Positions 52,737 to 59,934 of a stretch of DNA of 64,000 nt are shown here, piece after piece. This DNA is from Reichenbachiella sp. 5M10 (lineage in GTDB: Bacteria; Bacteroidota; Bacteroidia; Cytophagales; Cyclobacteriaceae), in contig NZ_MDGR01000007.1 of the NCBI RefSeq assembly GCF_002742335.1, positions 3,724,501 through 3,788,500 on the forward strand, read 5' to 3'. Positions within the stretch are counted from its first letter, which is position 1. Every line of letters begins with the position of its first letter. The notes beneath the pieces are model-generated. The model did not search any database, had not been told where the DNA came from, and worked only from the letters and a program-made list of their open reading frames with translations. A program made the translations under genes and the position numbers.

Positions 52737-55346
52737 ATGGCAGTCGCAAAAAAAGAAACCCCTTTAATGAAACAATACAATGCCATCAAGGCCAAGCACC
52801 CTGATGCATTGCTACTATTTAGAGTCGGAGACTTCTACGAGACCTTCGGTGAAGACGCAGTACGAGCGAGCAAAATCCTCGATATTGTCTTGACCAAGCG
52901 AGCCAACGGATCTGCATCTCACATCGAACTGGCAGGGTTTCCCCACCACTCACTAGACACCTATCTGCCCAAGCTCGTCAAAGCTGGCAACCGAGTCGCC
53001 ATCTGTGACCAGCTCGAAAACCCTAAGGACGTCAAGGGCATTGTCAAACGAGGCGTCACCGAACTCGTCACCCCAGGACTGACACTCAACGACAATGTCC
53101 TCGAACAACGAAAAAACAATTACCTAGCGTCGATTGCTTTTGGGAAGGATGTTCACGGGGTAGCGTTTCTCGATCTGAGTACTGGGGAATTTATGCTCTC
53201 TGCCGGCAACAACGACTACATCGACAAGCTAATCCAAAGTTTCAGTCCCTCGGAGATCATCTATTGCAAAAATCAAAAGGCCAACTTCGAGAAGTTACTC
53301 GGGACGGACCACAACACCTTCTGCCTCGAAGAGTGGATATTCGGCCTAGACTTTGGTTATGAAAAACTCAACACACACTTCAAAACCAAGAATCTCAAGG
53401 GCTTTGGAGTAGAAGACACAAAAGAAGGCATCTGCGCCGCAGGTGCGATCTTATTTTACCTCGAAGAGACGGAGCACAAAGAAATCAGCCACATCTCCTC
53501 AATCTCTCGAATCGACACAGACAAGTTCGTCTGGCTCGACAAATTCACCATCCGAAATCTCGAACTGGTGTATCCACAGCAAAACGATGGGGTCCCTTTA
53601 CTCCAAGTACTGGATCATACCCATACAGCGATGGGTGCACGCCTACTCAAAAAATGGCTTGTACTGCCTCTCAAAGAAAAGTCGGTCATCGAAGCGCGAC
53701 TCTCCGTTGTGGAATCTCTCCTGGCCCAACCTGACGTATCAGAAGCCATCCAGTCTCACCTCTCGCAGATCTCAGACATCGAGCGGCTCGTTTCCAAAGT
53801 CGCTGCGCTACGTATCAATCCACGCGAACTACTGCATCTCAAAAGGGCACTTGCACACATACAGCCAATCAAAACTTTGCTGGAAAACTCAGGAATCGAG
53901 ACACTCTCCAAATACGGAGACAAGCTCAACCCCTGCTCACAACTGCTAGAAAAAATAGACACCAACCTGCAGGATGAAGTCCCCCTCAACGCCACACAAG
54001 GCAACTTGATCAAAGACGGCATAGATGCAGAACTGGATGAATTGCGCAAAATTGCTTTTTCTGGCAAGGACTACCTCCTGCAAATCCAAGAGAGAGAAAA
54101 AGAACGTACGGGAATCTCCTCACTCAAAATCGCTTACAACAAGGTGTTTGGCTACTACCTCGAGGTATCCAATGCTCACAAAGACAAAGTCCCAGCAGAG
54201 TGGATCAGAAAACAAACACTCGTCAATGCCGAACGCTACATCACCGAGGAACTCAAGACCTACGAAGAAAAGATCATCACTGCCGAAGAGAAACTCAGCA
54301 CCATTGAGTTTGACCTATACAACGAGCTCGTCACCTTTACTGCGGACTATGTCAGCGAGATCCAAGTCAATGCCAAGAGCATCGCGGAGATTGACTGTCT
54401 GTTGTCTTTCGCGCATGTCGCAAAAAAACAAAACTACTGCAGACCACTGATCCAAGAAGAAGACCTCATCGACATCAAAGAAGGGCGACACCCAGTCATC
54501 GAAACCCAACTACCCACCGGAGAAGAGTACATTCCCAATAGCGTACTGCTGGACGATGTGTCTCAGCAGATCATGGTCATCACAGGCCCCAACATGGCAG
54601 GTAAATCCGCCCTACTAAGACAAACGGCACTTATCGTATTGATGGCACAGATGGGGTCATTCGTACCTGCCTCTTACGCCAAAATTGGCCTCATAGACAA
54701 GGTATTTACACGTGTGGGAGCTTCAGACAACCTCTCCAAAGGGGAATCAACTTTCATGGTAGAAATGACCGAAACCGCCAGCATTCTCAACAACCTCAGT
54801 GGCAGCACACTGGTCCTCATGGACGAAATCGGACGGGGCACCAGTACTTATGATGGCGTATCCATCGCTTGGTCCATCGTGGAGCACCTACACAACCATC
54901 CCAAGCACCGAGCCAAAACAATGTTTGCGACACACTACCACGAGCTCAACCAAATTGCAGAGGATTTTCCGAGGGTCAAAAACTTCAACGTCTCTGTCAA
55001 GGAGCTAGACAACCGAGTCATATTCATGCGCAAACTACAAGAAGGGGGTAGCCAACACAGCTTTGGTATCCATGTCGCCAAGATGGCCGGCATGCCCAAT
55101 GCCGTCGTCCTCCGTGCCAACGAAATCCTAGGGCACCTCGAAAAAGACAAAATCAAAGAAGCCGAAGCAAGCAAAATAGAATCCATCCCCAAAAACAACT
55201 TTCAACTGAGCATGTTCGAGAGTGATCCTCATTTCGAAGAGGTCTTGACTTTACTTAATAAACTAGACATCAACACAATCTCTCCAGTAGAGGCATTGCT
55301 CAAACTCAATGAAATCAAATCCATCCTAAAAGGGGGAAATAGCTAA
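52737..55346 (+). CDS. mutS: DNA mismatch repair protein MutS
   Basis: Mismatch recognition ATPase that starts methyl-independent mismatch repair with MutL. The 869-residue protein shows the mismatch-intercalating motif LFRVGDFYETFGEDA (F33, E35 positions from the chosen start), the connector and lever domains, the Walker A GPNMAGKSALLRQ near residue 617, LSKGESTFMVEM (signature), Walker B LVLMDEIGRGTSTYDG near 692-705, and the C-terminal helix-turn-helix. The open frame extends back to 52344, but 52737 is the first ATG giving the family N-terminus (MAVAKKETPLMKQYNAIKAK); the extra region is upstream of the divergent methyltransferase and not conserved. The gene stands alone. Confidence 0.96.
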   Translation: MAVAKKETPLMKQYNAIKAKHPDALLLFRVGDFYETFGEDAVRASKILDIVLTKRANGSASHIELAGFPHHSLDTYLPKLVKAGNRVAICDQLENPKDVKGIVKRGVTELVTPGLTLNDNVLEQRKNNYLASIAFGKDVHGVAFLDLSTGEFMLSAGNNDYIDKLIQSFSPSEIIYCKNQKANFEKLLGTDHNTFCLEEWIFGLDFGYEKLNTHFKTKNLKGFGVEDTKEGICAAGAILFYLEETEHKEISHISSISRIDTDKFVWLDKFTIRNLELVYPQQNDGVPLLQVLDHTHTAMGARLLKKWLVLPLKEKSVIEARLSVVESLLAQPDVSEAIQSHLSQISDIERLVSKVAALRINPRELLHLKRALAHIQPIKTLLENSGIETLSKYGDKLNPCSQLLEKIDTNLQDEVPLNATQGNLIKDGIDAELDELRKIAFSGKDYLLQIQEREKERTGISSLKIAYNKVFGYYLEVSNAHKDKVPAEWIRKQTLVNAERYITEELKTYEEKIITAEEKLSTIEFDLYNELVTFTADYVSEIQVNAKSIAEIDCLLSFAHVAKKQNYCRPLIQEEDLIDIKEGRHPVIETQLPTGEEYIPNSVLLDDVSQQIMVITGPNMAGKSALLRQTALIVLMAQMGSFVPASYAKIGLIDKVFTRVGASDNLSKGESTFMVEMTETASILNNLSGSTLVLMDEIGRGTSTYDGVSIAWSIVEHLHNHPKHRAKTMFATHYHELNQIAEDFPRVKNFNVSVKELDNRVIFMRKLQEGGSQHSFGIHVAKMAGMPNAVVLRANEILGHLEKDKIKEAEASKIESIPKNNFQLSMFESDPHFEEVLTLLNKLDINTISPVEALLKLNEIKSILKGGNS

Positions 55347-55489
55347 AAGCTCTAGAGGGCTATACTGAAGCATTTGACTTCTCTGTACCGCCCTTGTTTG
55401 GCTCTTTGCTCTCTTGCTCACCCCTTGCAAGGCATTGAGAAGAGTCAACGCGAAAAAAAATGAGGGCGCTGGTTTGCACAGCTCGTTGA

Positions 55490-56263
55490 CTACTTCTCCA
55501 TCCAGCTCAAAAACTCAGGGACACGTACTCGACTGATCAAAATCTGATCCTTGGTTTCAGGTTGAAGAATCACCTCCAATCTACTGTTGAAGTATTTATT
55601 GACCAGCTTGATCGAATGAATGTTTGCGATGTACTTTCGCGAAAGGCGAAAGAAATCATTGGGATCGAGTTGTTTGACGAGTTCATCCAGCTTGAATGAA
55701 ATAATGTACTTCGCGCCTTCTTTGGCCACTAGATAGGTGTAATCATCCTCAGCGTAGAAGTAGGCAATATCCTCCACAGACACGTGTCTGAGACGGTCTC
55801 CAGATTTTATGATGAAGCGTTTCTTGTAGTCCCTTTGTTCGTCCGACAACTTGAGAAGCTGCTGAACCTGATCTACACTAAGAGACACGCTACCTTCTTC
55901 GTCCTCCGACTTCAAATTCGTATACTTCTCTAGGGCTGCCTCTAGGTCCTTTTGCTCGATGGGCTTGAGCAAATAGTCAATACTATTGACCTTGAACGCC
56001 CGAATGGCGTAGTTCTCAAATGCCGTCGTAAAGACGATCGGACAAGTCACTTTGGCTTGTTGAAATATCTCAAAGCTCAATCCGTCGGAGAGTTGTATAT
56101 CCATGAACACCAAATCCGGCTCGTCGTTTTCTTCAAACCACTCTACGGTTTCTTCTATGGATTCGAAGCACTCTATAATCTCTATGGTGTAAGGAGTAGC
56201 CGCCAATAGCCGTTTCAGCTCATCTTGGGCGAAGCGCTCATCCTCTATAATCAATACCTTCAT
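55490..56263 (-). CDS. LytTR-type response regulator
   Basis: A 257-residue regulator: receiver domain with D55 in DLVFMDIQLSDG, and a C-terminal LytTR DNA-binding domain (about 150-257; FIIKSGDRLRHVSVEDIAYF, EDDYTYLVAKEGAKYIISFKLDELV, FRLSRKYIANIHSIKLV). LytTR domains bind pairs of roughly 9-base direct repeats starting about 21 bases apart. Such repeats lie before the exported-protein gene and the three small transcripts at 57.8-59.3 kb, making them the likely regulon. The gene overlaps the kinase upstream by 26 bases. Confidence 0.93.
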   Translation of the reverse strand: MKVLIIEDERFAQDELKRLLAATPYTIEIIECFESIEETVEWFEENDEPDLVFMDIQLSDGLSFEIFQQAKVTCPIVFTTAFENYAIRAFKVNSIDYLLKPIEQKDLEAALEKYTNLKSEDEEGSVSLSVDQVQQLLKLSDEQRDYKKRFIIKSGDRLRHVSVEDIAYFYAEDDYTYLVAKEGAKYIISFKLDELVKQLDPNDFFRLSRKYIANIHSIKLVNKYFNSRLEVILQPETKDQILISRVRVPEFLSWMEK

Positions 56264-57317
56264 AATCAGGACTTAATAATGGTAATAATACTATAAAATA
56301 CTCTTCCGTTTGCTTGATCTCTACATTTTTATCTGTGACAATGTCATAATGACTGATGATGTTGTCCAAGCCGATTTTAGACGAATACCCTTTGGAAGAT
56401 TTCAGTCTTAGAGAGTTTTTGATAATTATTCTTTTGCGCTCGTGGTACACCCAGATAGACAAGGGGTACTTTGTCGAGACGACATTGTGTTTGATGGCAT
56501 TCTCAATAAGCAACTGCAGAATCAACGGAGGCACTTGACACTCTTCTACTTCCTTCATCGGATCGATATTGATGATGAGTTTTTCGCCAAAACGCATACG
56601 AATCAGCTCTACATATGACTCGATGGCCTCCAATTCTTCTTTGATTGTGACCAGACCTTTGTTGCGATGTTCAAGTACATTTCGGTAGACATTGGACAAC
56701 TTGCGAATAAAGCTGTAGGCCGTATTGGGATCGGAGTAGACTAATGACGACAAAGTGTTGAGACTATTGAAAAGGAAATGCGGGTTGACCTGGGTTTTGA
56801 GCATCTCATGGCGAAACTCCAAACCCTCCTTTTTGAAACGCTCGATTTCAATCATTGATATTTTCCACTTATTGAGAAAAAACATCCCCAGCTCGATGGA
56901 TACAACAAGTATGGTCAACGAAAGTGCCGTGGTGATCACCACTATATCATCAAACAACGGACGAGAGTTGTACTCGTTGACAAACTGGTAGAGGTATGCT
57001 CCAAAGAAAGCGATCACCGCAAAAGCGTAGACCGTATTGGAGCTCAACTGTATAATGAAACGGCTCTTGGCTCCAGACTCCCAAGGCTGAAAACGATCCA
57101 ATCGCCGATTGATCCATCGAATACCTTCCAGTACGAAAAATGCCAAGATGATAGCATAGACATACTCATTGGGCTCCCATTTGAGCGGGAGGTCCGTATA
57201 AAATACACTGTAAATAATATCTATGAACAGACGAAGACCCGCCCCCATAAACACGATACTCATCCATCGCCACCAGTTGACCCGGGTCCATCTCAATACA
57301 CTCGAAAAATCTGCCAT
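56238..57317 (-). CDS. LytS/YehU-type sensor histidine kinase
   Basis: A 359-residue kinase with four predicted membrane segments (about 16-38, 48-65, 88-110 and 125-150), then a His_kinase domain with LKTQVNPHFLFNSLNTLSSLV (phosphoacceptor His) and a minimal ATPase (PPLILQLLIENAIKHNV, SSKIGLDNIISHY). No extracytoplasmic sensing domain of size is seen, so the signal is likely sensed within or near the membrane. It precedes and overlaps the LytTR regulator, its partner. Confidence 0.92.
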   Translation of the reverse strand: MADFSSVLRWTRVNWWRWMSIVFMGAGLRLFIDIIYSVFYTDLPLKWEPNEYVYAIILAFFVLEGIRWINRRLDRFQPWESGAKSRFIIQLSSNTVYAFAVIAFFGAYLYQFVNEYNSRPLFDDIVVITTALSLTILVVSIELGMFFLNKWKISMIEIERFKKEGLEFRHEMLKTQVNPHFLFNSLNTLSSLVYSDPNTAYSFIRKLSNVYRNVLEHRNKGLVTIKEELEAIESYVELIRMRFGEKLIINIDPMKEVEECQVPPLILQLLIENAIKHNVVSTKYPLSIWVYHERKRIIIKNSLRLKSSKGYSSKIGLDNIISHYDIVTDKNVEIKQTEEYFIVLLPLLSPDYEGIDYRG

Positions 57318-57379
57318 TCATTCAAAAAATTATACACGAAGTACGCGTATAAAAAGTAATATTAAAATAGCCAACGCAC

Positions 57380-57409
57380 AAAAAAACCCCAGACGGCAAG
57401 AGTCCAGGG
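57380..57409 (-). terminator. Rho-independent terminator of the exported-protein gene
   Basis: On the minus strand CCCTGGAC / GTCTGGGG (with two G-T pairs) around loop TCTTGCC, followed by seven T. It lies 25 bases after the stop of the gene at 57434-57784 and separates that gene from the kinase gene. Confidence 0.8.
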
Positions 57410-57433
57410 CTAACAACCTTAATCTAAAAACAA

Positions 57434-57784
57434 TTAGTCCTTAGTGATTACTTTTTTGACACTATACAGGTCATTGGCAACCATGTACGTGTACTCACCT
57501 GATGGCAATGCAGACATGTTGAATTTCTTCAAAAATGCTGTTCCTTCAGTTTCCTTTTCCTTGTGCACCAAGGCTCCAAATGCGTCATAAATTTTTACTT
57601 TCACTTCCTCTCCTTCGAGTTTGGCGAAAGTCACCGCAACATTAGACTCATCCACAGCGACGATTCTTACATCCAGCTCTGGACTAACTTCTTTTTCTGA
57701 TTTCCCTCCGTTTCCTTTGGCAAAAGTAAACGTGGACATGGCGACCATTGCAATCACCGCGAGCGTTTTCATTGTAGTTTTCAT
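57434..57784 (-). CDS. Small exported protein under LytTR-type control
   Basis: A 116-residue exported protein: signal TLAVIAMVAMSTFTFA, then an acidic/basic linker (KGNGGKSEKEVSPE) and a single beta-domain resembling a T9SS-type C-terminal sorting domain or DUF3244-like fold (VRIVAVDESNVAVTFAKL, VKIYDAFGALVHKEKETEG, SALPSGEYTYMVANDLYSVKKVI). It lies upstream of the LytS-LytTR operon on the same strand but is separated from it by a terminator. Its upstream region carries the same operator module as the three small transcripts (57819-57887). Function unknown; a secreted output or an envelope stress protein is possible. Confidence 0.78.
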   Translation of the reverse strand: MKTTMKTLAVIAMVAMSTFTFAKGNGGKSEKEVSPELDVRIVAVDESNVAVTFAKLEGEEVKVKIYDAFGALVHKEKETEGTAFLKKFNMSALPSGEYTYMVANDLYSVKKVITKD

Positions 57785-57818
57785 TGTAGTAGTGTTTAAT
57801 TGAATATTGGTTACGATG

Positions 57819-57887
57819 CAAGTTTAGAGGGGATAGAGGGACTCTGAAACCCGATTTCGGTGAGCTTTACTTTTTTTCGGGTGAAGT
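57819..57887 (-). promoter_or_regulatory. Promoter and LytTR-type operator of the exported-protein gene
   Basis: Given on the plus strand: CAAGTTTA at 57819-57826 (TAAACTTG on the minus strand, a -7-like element), then 32 bases, then GGTGAGCT at 57859-57866 and GGTGAAGT at 57880-57887, whose starts are 21 bases apart. AGGATAA follows at 57890-57896. The same layout, with the same 32-base and 21-base distances, occurs three times at 58.26-59.29 kb. No good -33 element is visible, consistent with activation. Confidence 0.75.
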
Positions 57888-57896
57888 GTAGGATAA

Positions 57897-58111
57897 AATA
57901 TATGAGCCAATAGCATTATTTCTCGATTGATGTGCATTTACGGGTGACAGGTATATTTCTGTCAAACCTACCTACCCATTCTACCCTTCACTACTCCGTA
58001 TCCTTTTGTAAGGCCTCTTCTGGAACATAGAGAGGAAGCACATACACTTCAACTATACAATGGGCAGGTTCAAGACGAAGACCTTTTGACTTCCATGGCC
58101 TAAAAGGCTAT
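57897..58111. other. Gene-free spacer left of the repeat array
   Basis: No gene or supported structure seen between the operator of the exported-protein gene and the first tandem unit. Confidence 0.4.
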
Positions 58112-58258
58112 AAAAAAGAAAAGCTGCTCACCCCGTCCGGGTCAGCAGCTTAAGCATGATTATGAAAGACTAAATTACTATTCTTATTGAGTGGAGTAAG
58201 AAACCTTACTCGATGTAGTCAACTCTCCTGATTCTCTCTGCACTTCCTGCGTGACTAC
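58112..58258 (-). ncRNA. Predicted structured small RNA, copy 1
   Basis: Minus-strand transcript predicted from a -7 element at 58263-58270 (TATCATTG) to a terminator with T-run at 58112-58117. Structures in order from the 5' end: an eight-pair stem of 58252-58259 with 58214-58221, hairpin GAGTAAG-GTTT-CTTACTC (58194-58211), a linker, then the terminator hairpin of AGCTGCT arms at 58122-58150. The longest frame inside is 19 codons from a GTG with changes at the protein level between copies. RNA function is the better reading. Confidence 0.72.
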
Positions 58259-58262
58259 AAAG

Positions 58263-58331
58263 CAATGATAGGCATGCATACCTTTTTTGTAAAGCCGTTT
58301 TCGGTGAAGTGCAGAATTATGCAGGTGAAGT
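58263..58331 (-). promoter_or_regulatory. Promoter and LytTR-type operator, copy 1
   Basis: CAATGATA at 58263-58270 (TATCATTG on the minus strand), 32 bases, then GGTGAAGT at 58303-58310 and GGTGAAGT at 58324-58331 (21 bases start to start), then AGGATAA shortly after. Layout equal to 57819-57887. Confidence 0.75.
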
Positions 58332-58587
58332 AAAGGATAAGTAAGTTCAATATTTGGAGTCAATCTGTGTCTCTGAAGAAAGACCGAACACCACTCCGTA
58401 ATTAAGACTCATTGTCCGAAATCCGTGACTGTTTCTATTAAAAACCATCCATTACGTGTCCTTGAGACAATGTTTATATAGTAGAATAATGAACATCGAA
58501 TGCTCAATCTCCAAGATGGCTTGTTATCCTCCAACTTTACAGACTGATCTTTTTTCCCTCCTGTATCAGTCTATACACACCCTATAT

Positions 58588-58732
58588 AAAAGAAAAGCTG
58601 CTCACCCCGTCCGGGTCAGCAGCTTAAGCATGATTATGAAAGACTAAATTACTATTCTTATTGAGTGGAGCAAGAAACCTTACTCGATGTAGTCAACTCT
58701 TCTGATTCTCTCTGCACTTCCTGTGTGACTAC
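58588..58732 (-). ncRNA. Predicted structured small RNA, copy 2
   Basis: Same as copy 1 with three base changes. One of them (GAGTAAG/CTTGCTC on the minus strand) turns an A-T pair into a G-T pair inside the second hairpin, so the stem is kept. Terminator hairpin at 58596-58624; first stem pairs 58688-58695 with 58726-58733. The same changes would alter Gly to Glu and Tyr to Cys in the possible GTG frame. Confidence 0.72.
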
Positions 58733-58736
58733 AAAG

Positions 58737-58805
58737 CAATGATAGGCATGCATACCTTTTTTGTAAAGCCGTTTTCGGTGAAGTGCAGAATTATGCAGGT
58801 GAAAT
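58737..58805 (-). promoter_or_regulatory. Promoter and LytTR-type operator, copy 2
   Basis: CAATGATA at 58737-58744, 32 bases, GGTGAAGT at 58777-58784, GGTGAAAT at 58798-58805; starts 21 bases apart; AGGATAA follows. Confidence 0.75.
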
Positions 58806-59050
58806 GAAGGATAAGGAAGCTCAATATTTGGGACCTATCTCTGTCTCTGGAGAGAGACCGAAGGTCACTCCGTTGTTCAAAATTCATTGTTCGAAATTCG
58901 TTGCGGTTTCCTTCATAAAAAACCACCCATTATGCGTCTTTGAGGTAAATTGGAATACCGAATGCTCAATATCCGAGATGGATTGTTATCCTCCAACTTT
59001 ACAGACTGATCATTTTTCACCTCCTGCATCAGTCTATCCACACCCTATAT

Positions 59051-59196
59051 AAAAAGAAAAGCTGCTCACCCCGTCCGGGTCAGCAGCTTAAGCATGATTA
59101 TGAAAGACTAAATTACTATTCTTATTGAGTGGAGTAAGAAACCTTACTCGATGTAGTCAACTCTTCTGATTCTCTCTGCACTTCCTGTGTGACTAC
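59051..59196 (-). ncRNA. Predicted structured small RNA, copy 3
   Basis: Differs from copy 1 at two positions and from copy 2 at one. All stems are intact: terminator hairpin at 59060-59088, hairpin with GTTT loop, and 5' stem. Promoter -7 element at 59201-59208. The sequence upstream of the -7 element has diverged from copies 1 and 2, yet the operator distance is kept. Confidence 0.72.
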
Positions 59197-59200
59197 AAAG

Positions 59201-59290
59201 CAATGATACCGTCTCATTTTGGTTCGTAAAATCTATTTTCGGTGAACCCAATGATTTGATAGGAGAAAGGAAGAATAAACCCGGTGAACA
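59201..59290 (-). promoter_or_regulatory. Promoter and LytTR-type operator with three half-sites, copy 3
   Basis: CAATGATA at 59201-59208, 32 bases, GGTGAACC at 59241-59248, GGAGAAAG at 59262-59269 and GGTGAACA at 59283-59290, all starting 21 bases apart. The 32 bases between promoter and operator are unrelated to those of copies 1 and 2, so the equal distance is not a by-product of sequence identity. Confidence 0.72.
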
Positions 59291-59508
59291 TCAAAGCGCA
59301 TTTGCAAAGGATTTTGGCCTAAGTCTGCACATGGATACAAAGCCATATTTATAATTGCTTCAACACATGAAAACACCTATCAAAAGCCATGAAATGAAAG
59401 ATTCGCTGCAAAACCTGTACAGAACCCCTTCCCCAAAAGAAGGGCAGCTACGTTTTGGGGTTTCATCATTAGAAAGTAAATTCATACAGCAAATCAAAAG
59501 AAACTGAC
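59291..59508. other. Region between the repeat array and the STAS-like gene
   Basis: No gene seen. CCCCAAAA (about 59432-59439) and TTTTGGGG (about 59453-59460) can pair, enclosing a short GAAGGGCAGCTACG loop; this lies about 50 bases before the STAS-like gene and could affect its mRNA leader. Confidence 0.4.
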
Positions 59509-59877
59509 ATGTCCATCTCACAAATCACCCACCAAGGCAAACGCATCATTTTTGTAGATTACTCCCAATGCAAAAACAAAAAAGAAATGATAGATGTCGT
59601 CTCCCAAGTGGCTGACTACCTACTTGCCCTTCCTGATCCACACCTCCTCTTGCTCTTTGACTATACCAATGCGCACGGCAGCACGGAATTCATGAATGCC
59701 GCCAAAGCAGCCAGAGAAAAGATCCTTCAGTCCAAAACAACCAAAAGCGCTGCACTCGGCATCACAGGCATCAAAAAGATCCTCCTCAATGGCTACAACG
59801 CCGTAAGTGGCGAAGCGAAAATGAAGCCCTTTGACAACAAAGAAGCCGCCTTGGCTTACCTACTCAGCGCAGAGTAG
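59509..59877 (+). CDS. STAS/SpoIIAA-like domain protein
   Basis: A 122-residue soluble protein with the alternating strand-helix pattern of STAS-like domains: ITHQGKRIIFVDYSQCKNKK, then LLLLFDYTNAHGSTEFMNAAKAA, KSAALGITGIKKILLNGYNAV, and EAKMKPFDNKEAALAYLLS. I have seen this family next to sensor proteins but know no function; a protein-protein switch role is plausible. Divergent from the small-RNA array. Confidence 0.7.
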   Translation: MSISQITHQGKRIIFVDYSQCKNKKEMIDVVSQVADYLLALPDPHLLLLFDYTNAHGSTEFMNAAKAAREKILQSKTTKSAALGITGIKKILLNGYNAVSGEAKMKPFDNKEAALAYLLSAE

Positions 59878-59934
59878 AAGTACCCGTCACTGGTATGATT
59901 GGTGACGGGTTTGATTTTGACCATGGCACAGCTG

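Larger units (their letters stand above)
58112..59290 (-). repeat. Three tandem ~470-bp units each with a small transcript and operator
   Basis: Three direct repeats with periods of 474 and 464 bases. Each has a transcribed core of about 147 bases that differs by three or fewer bases between copies, a promoter and operator module, and a visibly more diverged spacer (58332-58587 against 58806-59048). Conservation of the core over the spacer speaks for function. Confidence 0.88.

Noticed and set aside
53443-53949. Long plus-strand frame inside mutS
   Set aside because: Out-of-frame shadow of mutS, Ser-rich without motifs.
58112-58258. A 19-codon GTG frame in the small RNA
   Set aside because: Changes between copies are non-synonymous (Gly/Glu, Tyr/Cys) while the hairpins stay paired; the start would lie only two bases after the possible ribosome site.
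58112-58258. CsrA/RsmA sponge through GGA motifs
   Set aside because: AGGAAG and AGGAG occur, but one GGA is lost in copies 2 and 3, and Bacteroidota generally lack CsrA.
58456-59052. Open frames of 63 and 89 codons on the plus strand and 65 on the minus strand within the array
   Set aside because: They cross promoter, operator and spacer parts, share only what the DNA repeat gives, and have no start context or conservation.
58112-59290. CRISPR-like array
   Set aside because: Repeats of about 220 bases with periods of 464-474, three copies, no short spacers and no cas genes nearby. Each unit has a promoter and a terminator.
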